Positions 31,954-41,368 of a DNA stretch of 64,000 nucleotides are shown piece after piece. Each line of letters begins with the position of its first letter. Positions within the stretch are counted from its first letter, which is position 1. The position numbers and the translations under genes are program-made. This stretch comes from an uncultured Mediterraneibacter sp. (GTDB lineage: Bacteria > Bacillota > Clostridia > Lachnospirales > Lachnospiraceae). The notes under the pieces are model-generated. The model was not told the origin of the DNA and searched no databases. It saw only the letters and a list, made by a program, of their open reading frames with translations. The stretch spans positions 1-64,000 of the forward strand of contig CALWMN010000012.1 of the NCBI GenBank assembly GCA_944381935.1, in the 5' to 3' direction.

Positions 31954-34900
31954 TTACTCTGCCGCATATACGTCTACCAATTTCTTCAGGTACGCGTATC
32001 TCTCCATAGCTTCCTCTTCGTTGAGTGCGAACAGTTTTGCCGCTTTCTCCGGATTTGCTCTCTTCAGGGCATTGTAACGAACCTCTCCGTCAAGGAACGC
32101 CTGGTAATCTTCTTCCTTCGGCTCTTTGCTGTCAAGGAAGAACTTGTTGCCCTCAGCAGCCGGATTAAACCGGAAGTTATTCCAGTATCCGCACTCTACT
32201 GCGAGCTGCTCCTCTGTCTGAGCTTTGCTCATGCCTTTCTTGATACCGTGGTTGATACACGGAGCATAAGCGATGATCAGGGACGGTCCCGGATAAGCCT
32301 CCGCCTCTGTGATGGCCTTGACTGTCTGGTTGAAGTCAGCGCCCATTGCGATCTGTGCAACATATACGTATCCGTAGCTCATTGCCATGCCCGCAAGGTC
32401 TTTCTTCTTCGTCTCCTTACCGCCTGCTGCAAACTGTGCCGTAGCACCTGTCTTTGTAGCCTTGGAAGACTGTCCGCCTGTATTGGAGTAAACCTCTGTG
32501 TCGAATACCATGATGTTGATGTCCTTGCCGCTTGCAAGCACGTGGTCAACACCGCCGAATCCGATATCATAAGCCCATCCGTCGCCGCCGAATACCCACT
32601 GGGATTTCTTAGCGAGAAAGTCTTTGTTCTTCAGAAGTTCTGTCTTCTCCATACGGTCACATCCGCATTTCTCCAGAGCTGCCACCAGCTTGTCCGTTGC
32701 CGTTCCGTTCGTCGCGCCGCATCCGAATGTATCGACGTATTCCTGGGCCGCCGCCTTAACGTCTGCATCCGCCGCATCCTCAGCCAGCTTCTCTGCATAG
32801 CCTTTCATCCTGTCACGGATCGTGTTCTGCGCAAGCAGCATACCGTAACCGAACTCAGCGTTATCCTCAAACAGGGAGTTCGACCATGCCGGTCCCTTGC
32901 CCTCCGGTGTCACCGTGTAAGGTGTGGACGGTGAGGAGTTACCCCAGATAGAAGAACATCCTGTTGCGTTTGCGATATACATCCTGTCGCCGAAGAGCTG
33001 CGTGATCAGTTTCGCGTACGGCGTCTCACCGCATCCTGCACATGCTCCCGAGAACTCTAAGAGCGGCTGCTTGAACTGGCTTCCCTTTACAGTTGTCTCT
33101 TTGAATTTTGTGACAACCTCCGGTTTCACCGGAATCTCCCTGCCGTAATTGAAGAAGTCCTGCTTGCCTGCATTCGCTTCCATATTCCCCATAACGAGCG
33201 CCTTCTCGCCCTTCTTGCCCGGGCAGACATTCGCGCAGGAACCACATCCTGTACAGTCATACGCGGATACTGTTATGGAGAACTTCATTCCCGGCATACC
33301 GATCATATCGATTGCTTCCATTCCTTCCGGCGCTTTCTCAAGCTCGTCCTCTGTCAGAGCAACCGGACGGATTACCGCATGCGGGCAGACATATGCGCAG
33401 CGGTTACACTGGATACAATTCTCCGGTTGCCAGATCGGGATATCAACCGCGATACCGCGTTTCTCATATGCGGAGGAACCTGACGGCGTAGAACCGTCTA
33501 CATAGTCATTAAACGCAGATACCGGAAGTGAATTTCCTTCCTGGGCATTAACCTTTGCCTGGATATTCTTAACGAAATCAACAACGTCTTTTCTTCCGTT
33601 CTCATCTACCTTCGGTGCAGCAAGACCTTCGTCAGCAGCGCCTTTCCAGCTCTCGGGAACCGCCACTTCTACCACCTGCTTAGCGCCAGCGTCGATCGCG
33701 TCATAGTTCATCTGAACGATCTTATCGCCCTTTCTTCCGTAGGTAGCCTTAGCGGCAGCTTTCATCAGGTCGATCGCCTCTTCCTCCGGAATGATAGCAG
33801 CAAGTTTAAAGAATGCAGACTGAAGGACCGTATTAATACGTCCGCCAAGCCCGATCTCCTTACCGATCTTAATACCGTCGATCGTATAGAACTTGATGTT
33901 GTGGTTCGCGATGTATGCTTTCACCTGTCCCGGAAGATGTCTGTCAAGGCCTTCCATATCCCACGGGCAGTTCAGAAGGAATGTACCGCCGTCAACAAGC
34001 TCCTGGACCATGTTGTACTTGTCCACATAGGACGGATTGTGGCATGCCACAAAGTTTGCCTGATGGATCAGGTATGTAGACTTGATCGGTGATTTACCGA
34101 AACGCAGGTGGGACATTGTAACACCGCCGGACTTCTTGGAGTCATAGTCAAAGTAAGCCTGTGCGTACATGTCAGTGTTGTCACCGATGATCTTAATGGA
34201 GTTCTTGTTCGCTCCGACTGTACCGTCAGCGCCAAGTCCCCAGAACTTACAGTTGATCGTTCCTTCCGGTGTTGTAACGAGCGGCTCGTCAGCTTTCAGT
34301 GACAGATTTGTCACATCATCTTCGATACCGATCGTGAATTTCTGTTTCTCATCATTGTGATATACAGCAACGATCTGAGCAGGTGTTGTATCTTTGGAAC
34401 CAAGTCCGTAACGTCCTGTGTAGATCGGCACTGCGTCGAATTTGGAACCTTTGAGTGCTGCAACAACATCAAGGTACAGCGGCTCGCCCATAGCTCCCGG
34501 CTCTTTTGTTCTGTCGAGAACAGAGATCTTCTTAACAGAATCCGGAATCGCATCGATCAGAGCCTGTGCGCAGAACGGTCTGTACAGACGTACTTTAACT
34601 ACGCCGACTTTCTCTCCTGCTTTCATCAGGTAATCGATCGTCTCCTCGATCGTATCGCAGACGGAACCCATAGCAACGATGACGTGCTCTGCGTCCTCAG
34701 CTCCGTAGTAGTTGAACAGCTTATAGTCTGTTCCGATCTTAGCATTTACCTTGTCCATGTAATTCTGAACGATTCCCGGCATTGCATCGTAGTACGGGTT
34801 GCATGCCTCTCTTGCCTGGAAGAAGATATCCGGGTTCTGAGCGGAACCTCTCTGGCACGGATGATTCGGGTTCAGCGCATGTGCACGGAACTCATCGATC

Positions 34901-35496
34901 GCATCCATATTTACCAGATCTTTCAGATCTTCGTAATCCCATGTCTCGATCTTCTGGATCTCGTGGGATGTACGGAATCCGTCAAAGAAGTTGATGAAAG
35001 GAAGTTTTCCTTCCAGTGCAGCACAGTGAGCAACCGGTGTCAGGTCCATAACCTCCTGTACACTTGACTCACACAGCATAGCCGCACCAGTCTGACGACA
35101 GGCGTAAACGTCTGAGTGATCGCCAAAAATGGAAAGTGCGTGGCTTGCCAGTGCGCGGGCAGATACGTTGAACACACCCGGAAGCTGCTCGCCTGCTACT
35201 TTATATAAGTTCGGGATCATAAGCAGAAGTCCCTGAGACGCTGTAAATGTTGTCGTCAGTGCTCCTGCTGACAGAGATCCGTGTACAGCACCTGCCGCAC
35301 CTGCCTCGGACTGCATCTCAACAACATTGACTGTCTGTCCGAAGATATTCTCTCTGCCTTCTGTTGCCCATTCGTCAACATGCTCCGGCATAACGGATGA
35401 CGGTGTGATCGGGTAGATCGCCGCAACTTCTGTGTAAGCATATGATACATGAGCAGCAGCCTGGTTACCGTCCATGGTCTTCATTTTTCTTGCCAT
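31954..35496 (-). CDS. nifJ: Pyruvate:ferredoxin (flavodoxin) oxidoreductase
   Basis: An 1180-residue single-chain enzyme oxidising pyruvate to acetyl-CoA and CO2 and reducing ferredoxin. The N-terminal part has AYTEVAAIYPITPSS for pyruvate/TPP; a ferredoxin insert has two 4Fe-4S motifs, CIQCNRCAYVCP and CTGCGSCANVCP (about residues 690-760). The C-terminal TPP domain has GACAGCGETPY, GDGWAYDIGFGG and a final conserved Cys in YAPCINHG. All domains are fused as expected for the clostridial type. It has a strong ribosome site (AAGGAGG) and its own promoter, and its use of preferred codons suggests high expression. Confidence 0.97.
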   Translation of the reverse strand: MARKMKTMDGNQAAAHVSYAYTEVAAIYPITPSSVMPEHVDEWATEGRENIFGQTVNVVEMQSEAGAAGAVHGSLSAGALTTTFTASQGLLLMIPNLYKVAGEQLPGVFNVSARALASHALSIFGDHSDVYACRQTGAAMLCESSVQEVMDLTPVAHCAALEGKLPFINFFDGFRTSHEIQKIETWDYEDLKDLVNMDAIDEFRAHALNPNHPCQRGSAQNPDIFFQAREACNPYYDAMPGIVQNYMDKVNAKIGTDYKLFNYYGAEDAEHVIVAMGSVCDTIEETIDYLMKAGEKVGVVKVRLYRPFCAQALIDAIPDSVKKISVLDRTKEPGAMGEPLYLDVVAALKGSKFDAVPIYTGRYGLGSKDTTPAQIVAVYHNDEKQKFTIGIEDDVTNLSLKADEPLVTTPEGTINCKFWGLGADGTVGANKNSIKIIGDNTDMYAQAYFDYDSKKSGGVTMSHLRFGKSPIKSTYLIHQANFVACHNPSYVDKYNMVQELVDGGTFLLNCPWDMEGLDRHLPGQVKAYIANHNIKFYTIDGIKIGKEIGLGGRINTVLQSAFFKLAAIIPEEEAIDLMKAAAKATYGRKGDKIVQMNYDAIDAGAKQVVEVAVPESWKGAADEGLAAPKVDENGRKDVVDFVKNIQAKVNAQEGNSLPVSAFNDYVDGSTPSGSSAYEKRGIAVDIPIWQPENCIQCNRCAYVCPHAVIRPVALTEDELEKAPEGMEAIDMIGMPGMKFSITVSAYDCTGCGSCANVCPGKKGEKALVMGNMEANAGKQDFFNYGREIPVKPEVVTKFKETTVKGSQFKQPLLEFSGACAGCGETPYAKLITQLFGDRMYIANATGCSSIWGNSSPSTPYTVTPEGKGPAWSNSLFEDNAEFGYGMLLAQNTIRDRMKGYAEKLAEDAADADVKAAAQEYVDTFGCGATNGTATDKLVAALEKCGCDRMEKTELLKNKDFLAKKSQWVFGGDGWAYDIGFGGVDHVLASGKDINIMVFDTEVYSNTGGQSSKATKTGATAQFAAGGKETKKKDLAGMAMSYGYVYVAQIAMGADFNQTVKAITEAEAYPGPSLIIAYAPCINHGIKKGMSKAQTEEQLAVECGYWNNFRFNPAAEGNKFFLDSKEPKEEDYQAFLDGEVRYNALKRANPEKAAKLFALNEEEAMERYAYLKKLVDVYAAE

Positions 35497-35514
35497 TTTT
35501 TGTTCCTCCTTAAA

Positions 35515-35799
35515 TTATACATAGAAAAAATATTCACATGTGATTTCATTATATCGCCAAAAATGACAAAAGTCCATAGAGGGCAGTCGGTTTTTTTGTA
35601 TATTTTGGGGTACAGTTTCTGCCGTTTTATGCCGCAGAACCTCTCCTTCCAGTCCTGCCGTATATCCTTTTTCCCAAATCTGATTCAGCGCATCCTGAGC
35701 CTGTTCAAGGAACTCGCCTATCAGTCTGGTCTTATCCACATAATAACTCTTATTTTCCCACAGTTCCGTCTTTTTTCCATGAAAAAACCGGTTATCCAT
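35515..35799 (-). pseudogene. Relic of an AAA-ATPase-like / PD-(D/E)XK family gene
   Basis: A 94-codon frame. The first 32 residues (NKSYYVDKTRLIGEFLE) resemble the start of the large AAA-ATPase-like proteins common in gut anaerobes. The next part (ALNQIWEKGYTAGLEGE) resembles their C-terminal nuclease end. About 400-500 residues that should lie between are missing, and the matching tail (CGIKRQKLY) continues in another frame. The last 25 codons cover the nifJ promoter. I read it as an internally deleted, frameshifted remnant; a small functional protein is unlikely. Confidence 0.55.
35548..35576 (-). promoter_or_regulatory. nifJ promoter
   Basis: On the minus strand TGGACT (35571-35576), 17 bases, TATAAT (35548-35553), about 50 bases before the nifJ start. 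A short palindrome TCACATGTGA (35534-35543) lies near the predicted transcript start. Confidence 0.6.
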
Positions 35800-35859
35800 C
35801 TTTCTTCAATATTTATATGTCAAAAAAGATTTTATTTTTTATTTCAAACAGACACTTAT

Positions 35860-37971
35860 TTATCTTCCACTATATATCCTCAGATATACCGCAGACATAG
35901 TTGGAATATCCCCCTCCACCCTTACTTCTGACTTTACAAGTATCGTGTGCGCTGTGCTGTCATAGTTTCCAAAAGAATCAATCCCCGTTTCCATCCAGGG
36001 CACACCGGCATCCTGCATTTCCATTTGCATCTGCTCACAATCTTCCCACGTATTCAGAGCCGAAACCCATTCCCACTCTCCCGCTGTCCTGATCTGATCT
36101 CCCAGAGAATACAAACTGGTGATAAGGGCTGTTGCCGTATAACTTCCCACAGTATTATTTGTACAGAATACCTGATATTCTTCCTGTTGCCCATTGTAAA
36201 ACAGATATGCTGTCACCTGAGAAAAATTATCCATCTCAGTCATCCTCTCTTCATTTACAAGAGAATAGATTCCATTTTGATATCGATAAAGTCTCAGGTA
36301 CAACCCTTTATCTGATGGGTTCAGATATACTGCCAGAAGTTCCTCTGTCCCGTCCCCATCTATGTCTGCCAGCGTCTGGCTGATATATCCCATCTCCGCT
36401 GCCGGAAAATCCATCAACTCCATATCCTGGCAAGAGAGAAACTCTTCGCCCGAAGCAGCTCCAAATTCCTGTACAAGGTCAGCTTCCACCTGCTGAGCTG
36501 CCTCCCTTGTATCTGAGGAAACACTTTTTTCTTTGCTCTTTATCTCTGTGCCCAAATTCTCTCCCGCAAGCTCGATCACATGCCAGATCCCGTCTTTTTT
36601 CACCCAACATTTCCCATTATATACCGGGCGGATCTCCTCAAACACGCCGGGAGCGATAACGAGGCTTCCTGCGGTGTTCCGCATCTCCCACACTCCGTCT
36701 TTTACAAGGGGGACATAACCCTCTGATGCAGCGTAACAGTACGGCTCGGCGTCACTGATCACATCCGGCGCATACTGCTCCCAGGACGCATCATATTCCA
36801 ACGGGATCACAACCTCACCATTCTCATTGACATATCCCCACTTCCCATCCTTCTTCACCGCAAGAAGCCCTGAACTTTCCGAGCCGCACTCTTCGTATAT
36901 GAAATCTGTCACAAGATCCCCGTTGCTGTATATGGCATACAATCCGGGCAACTCCTGGCCCCATCCGGTCAAATCATCCGCCTTTGTATACAGAGAATCT
37001 GACCTCTTTACCCCCACCGCATCCGCTGACATGACATATGGCTCCGATCCCCCGTACATCTCTTCATAAATTTCCTTGGTATTGTGCAGTTCGCCGTCAC
37101 AGTAATAAAACGTCCCTTTATATCCATCTACATCGGGTCCCCATATTGCCACTGCCGGTTCCATTTCCCCTGTTTGCTCATTCAGGTAGAAGTCATTTAT
37201 CTCGATCCCATACTCTTCTGAATATACCGGATTTTCTGTATGCAGTACGCAAACAGGTCCCGCTGTCCTTGCCCCTGTATATACAATATCAGCCGCAAGC
37301 TCCCCGGTATCTTTGACAAGCCCGAACAAACCGTCCTTGCTGACAACCGCATAGCGGGAAAACATCTGGCGGTTCAGCTCGTTCTCCGAATACTCCATAT
37401 AATTGCCGTAGCGGAAATAAAAGATATCATCCGCCTCTATTCCCTCTTCCGCCACGGTATAGCTTTCCAGGCTCCCATACTCCTGCTCCAGCGCTTCAAA
37501 TCCCCCTTTCTCCAATGCCTGGACGCTCTCCTTCGCCCTGCTGATTGTCTCCTGTGCCTTTTCCACTTCCCCGCTGCCAAGATAAAGCTCTGTCAGTTTC
37601 AGATACGGCTCTTTCTCTTTGGGGGCAATTTCAATTGCTTCCAGATAGGAGTCCTCCGCTTTCTCATAATCCAGCTCTTCCAGATACCGGTCCCCGTCTG
37701 CCACATAATTTCCTGCCTGCTGCTTCACATACTGGCCTTTTATTGCCAGTCCTCCGGCAATCCCTGCGGCTGCCAGAAGAACGGCTGCGGCTGCGGCATA
37801 ATACCATTTTTTTCTCTTCTTCCCTGCAGCCGTCCTGCCGCGGACAGTTTCGTCAGGCTTTGTATCGTCCCTGCCGTCTTTTCCCTTATACTCATGTACG
37901 GGATTTCCGCACGCCGGGCAATATTTCTCGTTACCTTTCAGCTTCTTCCCACATTTTTCACAAAAACACAT
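35860..37971 (-). CDS. Zinc-ribbon membrane protein with TPR and WG repeats
   Basis: A 703-residue protein. The N terminus is a cytoplasmic zinc ribbon (CEKCG...CPACG, residues 4-22), then a charged linker and one transmembrane helix (about 55-76, AAAAAVLLAAAGIAGG). Outside follow a TPR-like unit (YLEELDYEKAEDSYLEAIE), several WG-type repeats (DGLFGLVKDTGE, DGKWGYVNENGEV) and a C-terminal part with a calcium-loop-like DIDGDGTEE. The ligand is unknown. Its start overlaps the end of the preceding zinc-ribbon gene by 34 bases. The TPR unit is nearly identical in design to that of the protein at 39601, so the two are paralogues. Confidence 0.82.
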   Translation of the reverse strand: MCFCEKCGKKLKGNEKYCPACGNPVHEYKGKDGRDDTKPDETVRGRTAAGKKRKKWYYAAAAAVLLAAAGIAGGLAIKGQYVKQQAGNYVADGDRYLEELDYEKAEDSYLEAIEIAPKEKEPYLKLTELYLGSGEVEKAQETISRAKESVQALEKGGFEALEQEYGSLESYTVAEEGIEADDIFYFRYGNYMEYSENELNRQMFSRYAVVSKDGLFGLVKDTGELAADIVYTGARTAGPVCVLHTENPVYSEEYGIEINDFYLNEQTGEMEPAVAIWGPDVDGYKGTFYYCDGELHNTKEIYEEMYGGSEPYVMSADAVGVKRSDSLYTKADDLTGWGQELPGLYAIYSNGDLVTDFIYEECGSESSGLLAVKKDGKWGYVNENGEVVIPLEYDASWEQYAPDVISDAEPYCYAASEGYVPLVKDGVWEMRNTAGSLVIAPGVFEEIRPVYNGKCWVKKDGIWHVIELAGENLGTEIKSKEKSVSSDTREAAQQVEADLVQEFGAASGEEFLSCQDMELMDFPAAEMGYISQTLADIDGDGTEELLAVYLNPSDKGLYLRLYRYQNGIYSLVNEERMTEMDNFSQVTAYLFYNGQQEEYQVFCTNNTVGSYTATALITSLYSLGDQIRTAGEWEWVSALNTWEDCEQMQMEMQDAGVPWMETGIDSFGNYDSTAHTILVKSEVRVEGDIPTMSAVYLRIYSGR

Positions 37972-38873
37972 TGTATCTCCTCCCTCACATTTATGATCGT
38001 CACCTTACATTCACTGATCTCAGCTTTTTCTCCGAAGTCTATATAAATCATATGATCCAGAACATTTCCCTGGCCAACAGCCACTGATGAGGGATCGATT
38101 GAATAATTCATTACTTCCGATCCATATTCAATACGGATTTCTGTGGGCACACAGTTTTTGTCGTATAACTCCTCGCTTTTCGTGAAACCGGGAAGGATCG
38201 CCAGGCCGCTGACAGTCTGTTTCTCCATGCTGGTAAAGAGTATATTTTCATTCACTCCGCTCCCCGCCACGCCCTCCGCCCAGCATGTCGCGGGATCAAG
38301 ATCCGAAAGGTTATCTACACCGTAATAATATCCCTCTTCCTGAAGCACCGAGGAGGACGACACATCAAAATCAGCTTTATAGATCTCCTTCCCCTGCGTC
38401 GTCAGACCTGTCGGGACTCCTGACGTGCCCTGCTCTTCCCGGGCGTTCTCCCCGGCCAATGCCCCGTCCGCCGTGTCCTCATTCGTATCAGGCATATTGC
38501 CCTTTTCTGTCTTTTGTGGCTCCTGTTTTGCCTCTGTTTCCTGCACTTCCTTTTCTGTATCCAAAGATTCCTGTGCAGTCCCATCTGCTGTTTCTCTTAA
38601 ATTCAGCAGGAACACCGTTGATGCCGCTGTAGCGACGACTACGGCGGCGGCCGCCCCCGCCGCAGCCCATACTTTCCATATTTTCCGCTTCTTTTTCGTC
38701 CCCTTCCTGCCATCTCCCAGAGTCTTCTCTGTCTTTTTCCCGTGTTCTCCTCCGTCATTCTCAATGACCGCGCCGCGTTCTTCTGCCTCTCCTTCTTCCA
38801 GCCTGCTGCCGCAGTAAGGGCAGAAACTCTCTGTACCATCTTCCAGTCTGTGTCCACAATTCATGCAGTACAT
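37938..38873 (-). CDS. Zinc-ribbon membrane protein with NADase-type glycan-binding-like domain
   Basis: A 311-residue protein. MYCMNCG...CPYCG (residues 3-20) forms a zinc ribbon, followed by an acidic linker, one transmembrane helix (about 68-88, AAAGAAAAVVVATAAS) and a Glu/Thr/Gly-rich stalk. The external C-terminal domain (about 165-310) resembles the discoidin-like fold found beside bacterial NADase toxins: SSSSVLQEEG, LDPATCWAEGVAGSGVNE, ITGLAILPGF-like VSGLAILPG. I chose the ATG at 38873, where the zinc ribbon begins; an earlier ATG at 38918 would add 15 residues. First of a coupled gene pair. Confidence 0.8.
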   Translation of the reverse strand: MYCMNCGHRLEDGTESFCPYCGSRLEEGEAEERGAVIENDGGEHGKKTEKTLGDGRKGTKKKRKIWKVWAAAGAAAAVVVATAASTVFLLNLRETADGTAQESLDTEKEVQETEAKQEPQKTEKGNMPDTNEDTADGALAGENAREEQGTSGVPTGLTTQGKEIYKADFDVSSSSVLQEEGYYYGVDNLSDLDPATCWAEGVAGSGVNENILFTSMEKQTVSGLAILPGFTKSEELYDKNCVPTEIRIEYGSEVMNYSIDPSSVAVGQGNVLDHMIYIDFGEKAEISECKVTIINVREEIQCVFVKNVGRS

Positions 38874-38993
38874 TCCTACTTCTCCTCCGCTCATATTTTC
38901 TGATTTGCATGTATGCATGACAGTATTATATCATATAATAACGCACTTGAAGATTGACAACTCCATGATTTTTCCTTTTTCACCACTTTGATC

Positions 38994-39071
38994 TCAGATC
39001 AGCATACGGATAATAAACATGGCGATCGCAGCCAGCACCCATGCCAGAAAATTAAAAAGCCAAATGATCAT
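38994..39071 (-). CDS. Small hydrophobic membrane peptide (25 aa)
   Basis: A 25-codon frame, ATG to TGA, starting MIIWLFNFLAW and ending IIRMLI: one continuous transmembrane helix with two Trp and a single Arg near the end. AGAGGG lies 8 bases before ATG and a promoter (TTGACA-17-TAAAGT) about 60 bases upstream, so it looks like a real gene. Short hydrophobic peptides of this kind are known as type I toxins or as regulators of membrane proteins; no antisense RNA is evident. It is divergent from the XRE regulator. Confidence 0.5.
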   Translation of the reverse strand: MIIWLFNFLAWVLAAIAMFIIRMLI

Positions 39072-39136
39072 ATCTTCTGCCCTCTTTTGTAATTATGGTT
39101 TTATCAGCGCATATTTTTCAAAATTAACACGATAAT

Positions 39137-39165
39137 ACTTTATCACTATATATTCTGATTGTCAA
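39137..39165 (-). promoter_or_regulatory. Promoter of the 25-aa peptide gene
   Basis: On the minus strand TTGACA (39160-39165), 17 bases, TAAAGT (39137-39142). It lies in the divergent, AT-rich region shared with the XRE regulator gene. Confidence 0.5.
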
Positions 39166-39248
39166 TTTATAACATCTTTTTGATAATGTAATATCATTTC
39201 GATTAGTTTATGATTTGACGAAAGGAATTATAAATAAAGGAATGAAAA

Positions 39249-39536
39249 ATGATTGGTGACAGAATTAAGAATTTGCGCGTCTCCTGTGAGATGACACAGG
39301 CAGATCTTGCCAAAAAACTGAATATCACCCGCAGCAGCGTCAATGCATGGGAAATGGGAATCTCCACGCCTTCTACCGCTTACTTGGTCGAACTGTCACA
39401 GTTATTCCATGTCTCTACCGACTATCTGCTTGGAATGTCCCACGACACCTCTCTGGACATCTCTGGTCTAAATGCCCGTGAAGTCAAAATTGTGTATGAA
39501 CTGGTGGAATATTTCCGCACAAAAAAACAGTTCTGA
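39249..39536 (+). CDS. XRE-family helix-turn-helix regulator
   Basis: A 95-residue DNA-binding protein. The Cro/CI-type HTH is clear: IKNLRVSCEMTQADLAKKLNITRSSVNAWEMG, then STPSTAYLVELSQLFHVSTDYLLG (residues 5-62). The C-terminal 30 residues form a short helix, perhaps for dimers. It is the only plus-strand gene in this region, divergent from the small peptide gene and the zinc-ribbon pair, which makes those its natural candidate targets. It ends within a bidirectional terminator. Confidence 0.9.
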   Translation: MIGDRIKNLRVSCEMTQADLAKKLNITRSSVNAWEMGISTPSTAYLVELSQLFHVSTDYLLGMSHDTSLDISGLNAREVKIVYELVEYFRTKKQF

Positions 39537-39574
39537 ACAGGTTGTCTCTCCGGCAATCCATTCGGAACTGTTTT
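39524..39574. terminator. Bidirectional terminator between the XRE gene and the zinc-ribbon gene
   Basis: Stem AAAACAGTTCTGAA / TTCGGAACTGTTTT with one mismatch and a 23-base loop, flanked by seven T on the minus strand and four T on the plus strand. It serves both converging transcripts, closing the long minus-strand run. Confidence 0.75.
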
Positions 39575-39600
39575 CTGTTATTGTGCTATGGATTTATATT

Positions 39601-41331
39601 TTACTGCAGAAGGGATTTGTCCGTGATATAAGCCCCCTCCAGCGGATATGCGTTGGAATAATACCCCTCCTCCGCCGACAGTTCTCTCGTTGAGATTTCT
39701 TCCACCTCCGGTCTTTTATCCCGGAGCCTCACATGACAGATCGTCTCCACACCCATGTGTCCCTGCACCTGGATGATATAGTCCTGCGATCCGCCCGTCT
39801 CGTCCTGATAAAAGGCAGAATGGAATCCTGATATCTCTCCCAGAAAGACGCTCCTTCCATTCTCGGCCGTGTAGATCTCATACATATAGTCCGCCTCGCA
39901 GGTGCCTGTTTTAAGGAGCAGCTCTTTTACACCGTCCTTGTCCATGTCATAGAGGAAATAAGTCAGGTATTCGCTGAAATGCTCCCTGTAATCCTCGTAC
40001 GCCCGGTCGAGCAGAGGCTCGTACGCGCTTCTGTAGACGTCCGACGTCACCTCTGCACTGCTCTCTGAGACACTGTCCTCCTTTGTCACATCTGATGTCA
40101 CTCTCTCCCCGTCGATCTCCAGGGTAAGGGGCACTTTCCCCAGATATGACGGATCCATAGTCTCCATGAACATCTCGATATCCCCCGAATTATCGTTCTC
40201 TCCGGTAATATGTATCAGCATCTCCACGTCATCGAGAAACTCGAACCTCTGGATCCATGTCTGCCTCATCCTTGCCGCTTCGTTCACCAGCCCGATGCTC
40301 TCCAGATAGTCCGCCATCTCGTTGGCATCCTGCTCCATTCCGCTGAACTCTGAACCTGCAAGCATCTCTTCCGGTCCCGCCTTTCTCACGAACTGCCCAT
40401 CCTCATAAGTCAGGACAAAAGACCGGTAACTGATCCCATCCGCATACATATAGTAGGACTGGCTGAGTCCGCCGCAGATATAAGTCGTCCCCTGGTTCTC
40501 ATGCAGGAACACGCCGCTCATCTCGCTGTCCCCTCCGCCGAGGACTGGTCCCAGCTCTGTAAATTCATCCGTTAAGACCATCTCCCCGTTTTCCATCTCA
40601 TACATCTGGAGATAGACAAAGTTCTGGTCATATTCCAGGTGCTGGTTTTCTCTCAGGTCATTCTTCATCACGAGCACAAGCAGTTCTTCTTCCCCGTCAT
40701 TGTCAAAATCGCGGATGCGCGACGTCAGTACGCCCCTGACAGAATGGACCGGGTCCAGGGTCACATACCACGATGTACGGATATACTCACAGACAAAATC
40801 CCCTTCCTGGGCAGTCCCGTCCTCCGGGGCAAGGACTTCCTCTGTGTAGGTATACATGCCGTACTTCTCCTCCACCGCGGCACTGCCGGTATTCTCCACA
40901 CCTTTGGCTAGTATTTCCACCGCTTTTTCCGGCTCATTCTGCTCCTGATATATCTCTGCCAGCTTCAGGTAGGGTTCTTCTTCCTTTGGCTCGATATCAA
41001 TGGCAGCAAGGTAAGAGTCCTCCGCCTTCCCGTAGTCAAGCTCTTCCAGATACCGGCTGGCGTCCCCGATCTCTGCGTTGTACCTTTTTTCCCTCTGTTT
41101 GGGAAGAATCAGCATGACGACCGACACAGCCGTTGCCGCTGCCACAATGAGCAGCAGGATCACGACGAGAAGTACCTTCTTCCCCTTCCTGCGCTTTGGT
41201 TTCTTCTCCCGGGATATCTCTTCCCTGGGCGTCCCTTCGGGCGTTTCCTTTCCCTTGCTCAGCGGTGCGCCGCAGAAACCGCAGAATTTTGCTCCGTCCT
41301 CATTCTCTTTCCCACAATTCGTACAATACAT
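39601..41331 (-). CDS. Zinc-ribbon membrane protein with TPR and DxDxDG-type loops
   Basis: A 576-residue protein. Zinc ribbon CTNCG...CGFCG (residues 3-21), basic linker (KKPKRRKGKK), transmembrane helix (about 52-75, VLLVVILLLIVAAATAVSVV), then an external TPR unit (YLEELDYGKAEDSYLAAID). Two loops, DFDNDGEEE and DMDKDGVKE, look like calcium-binding FG-GAP/EF-hand-like turns in a beta-rich region. Function unknown. It is the last gene of the minus-strand run beginning at murE, 37 bases after the amidase gene. Confidence 0.8.
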   Translation of the reverse strand: MYCTNCGKENEDGAKFCGFCGAPLSKGKETPEGTPREEISREKKPKRRKGKKVLLVVILLLIVAAATAVSVVMLILPKQREKRYNAEIGDASRYLEELDYGKAEDSYLAAIDIEPKEEEPYLKLAEIYQEQNEPEKAVEILAKGVENTGSAAVEEKYGMYTYTEEVLAPEDGTAQEGDFVCEYIRTSWYVTLDPVHSVRGVLTSRIRDFDNDGEEELLVLVMKNDLRENQHLEYDQNFVYLQMYEMENGEMVLTDEFTELGPVLGGGDSEMSGVFLHENQGTTYICGGLSQSYYMYADGISYRSFVLTYEDGQFVRKAGPEEMLAGSEFSGMEQDANEMADYLESIGLVNEAARMRQTWIQRFEFLDDVEMLIHITGENDNSGDIEMFMETMDPSYLGKVPLTLEIDGERVTSDVTKEDSVSESSAEVTSDVYRSAYEPLLDRAYEDYREHFSEYLTYFLYDMDKDGVKELLLKTGTCEADYMYEIYTAENGRSVFLGEISGFHSAFYQDETGGSQDYIIQVQGHMGVETICHVRLRDKRPEVEEISTRELSAEEGYYSNAYPLEGAYITDKSLLQ

Positions 41332-41368
41332 CTTTTGTCCCTTTTCCTATTCTTTACAGACGAAAGAC

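Noticed and set aside
31870..32934. A 354-codon plus-strand frame opposite nifJ.
   Set aside because: nifJ is unmistakable with all motifs in order; the antisense frame is Cys/Leu-rich with no domain or ribosome site.
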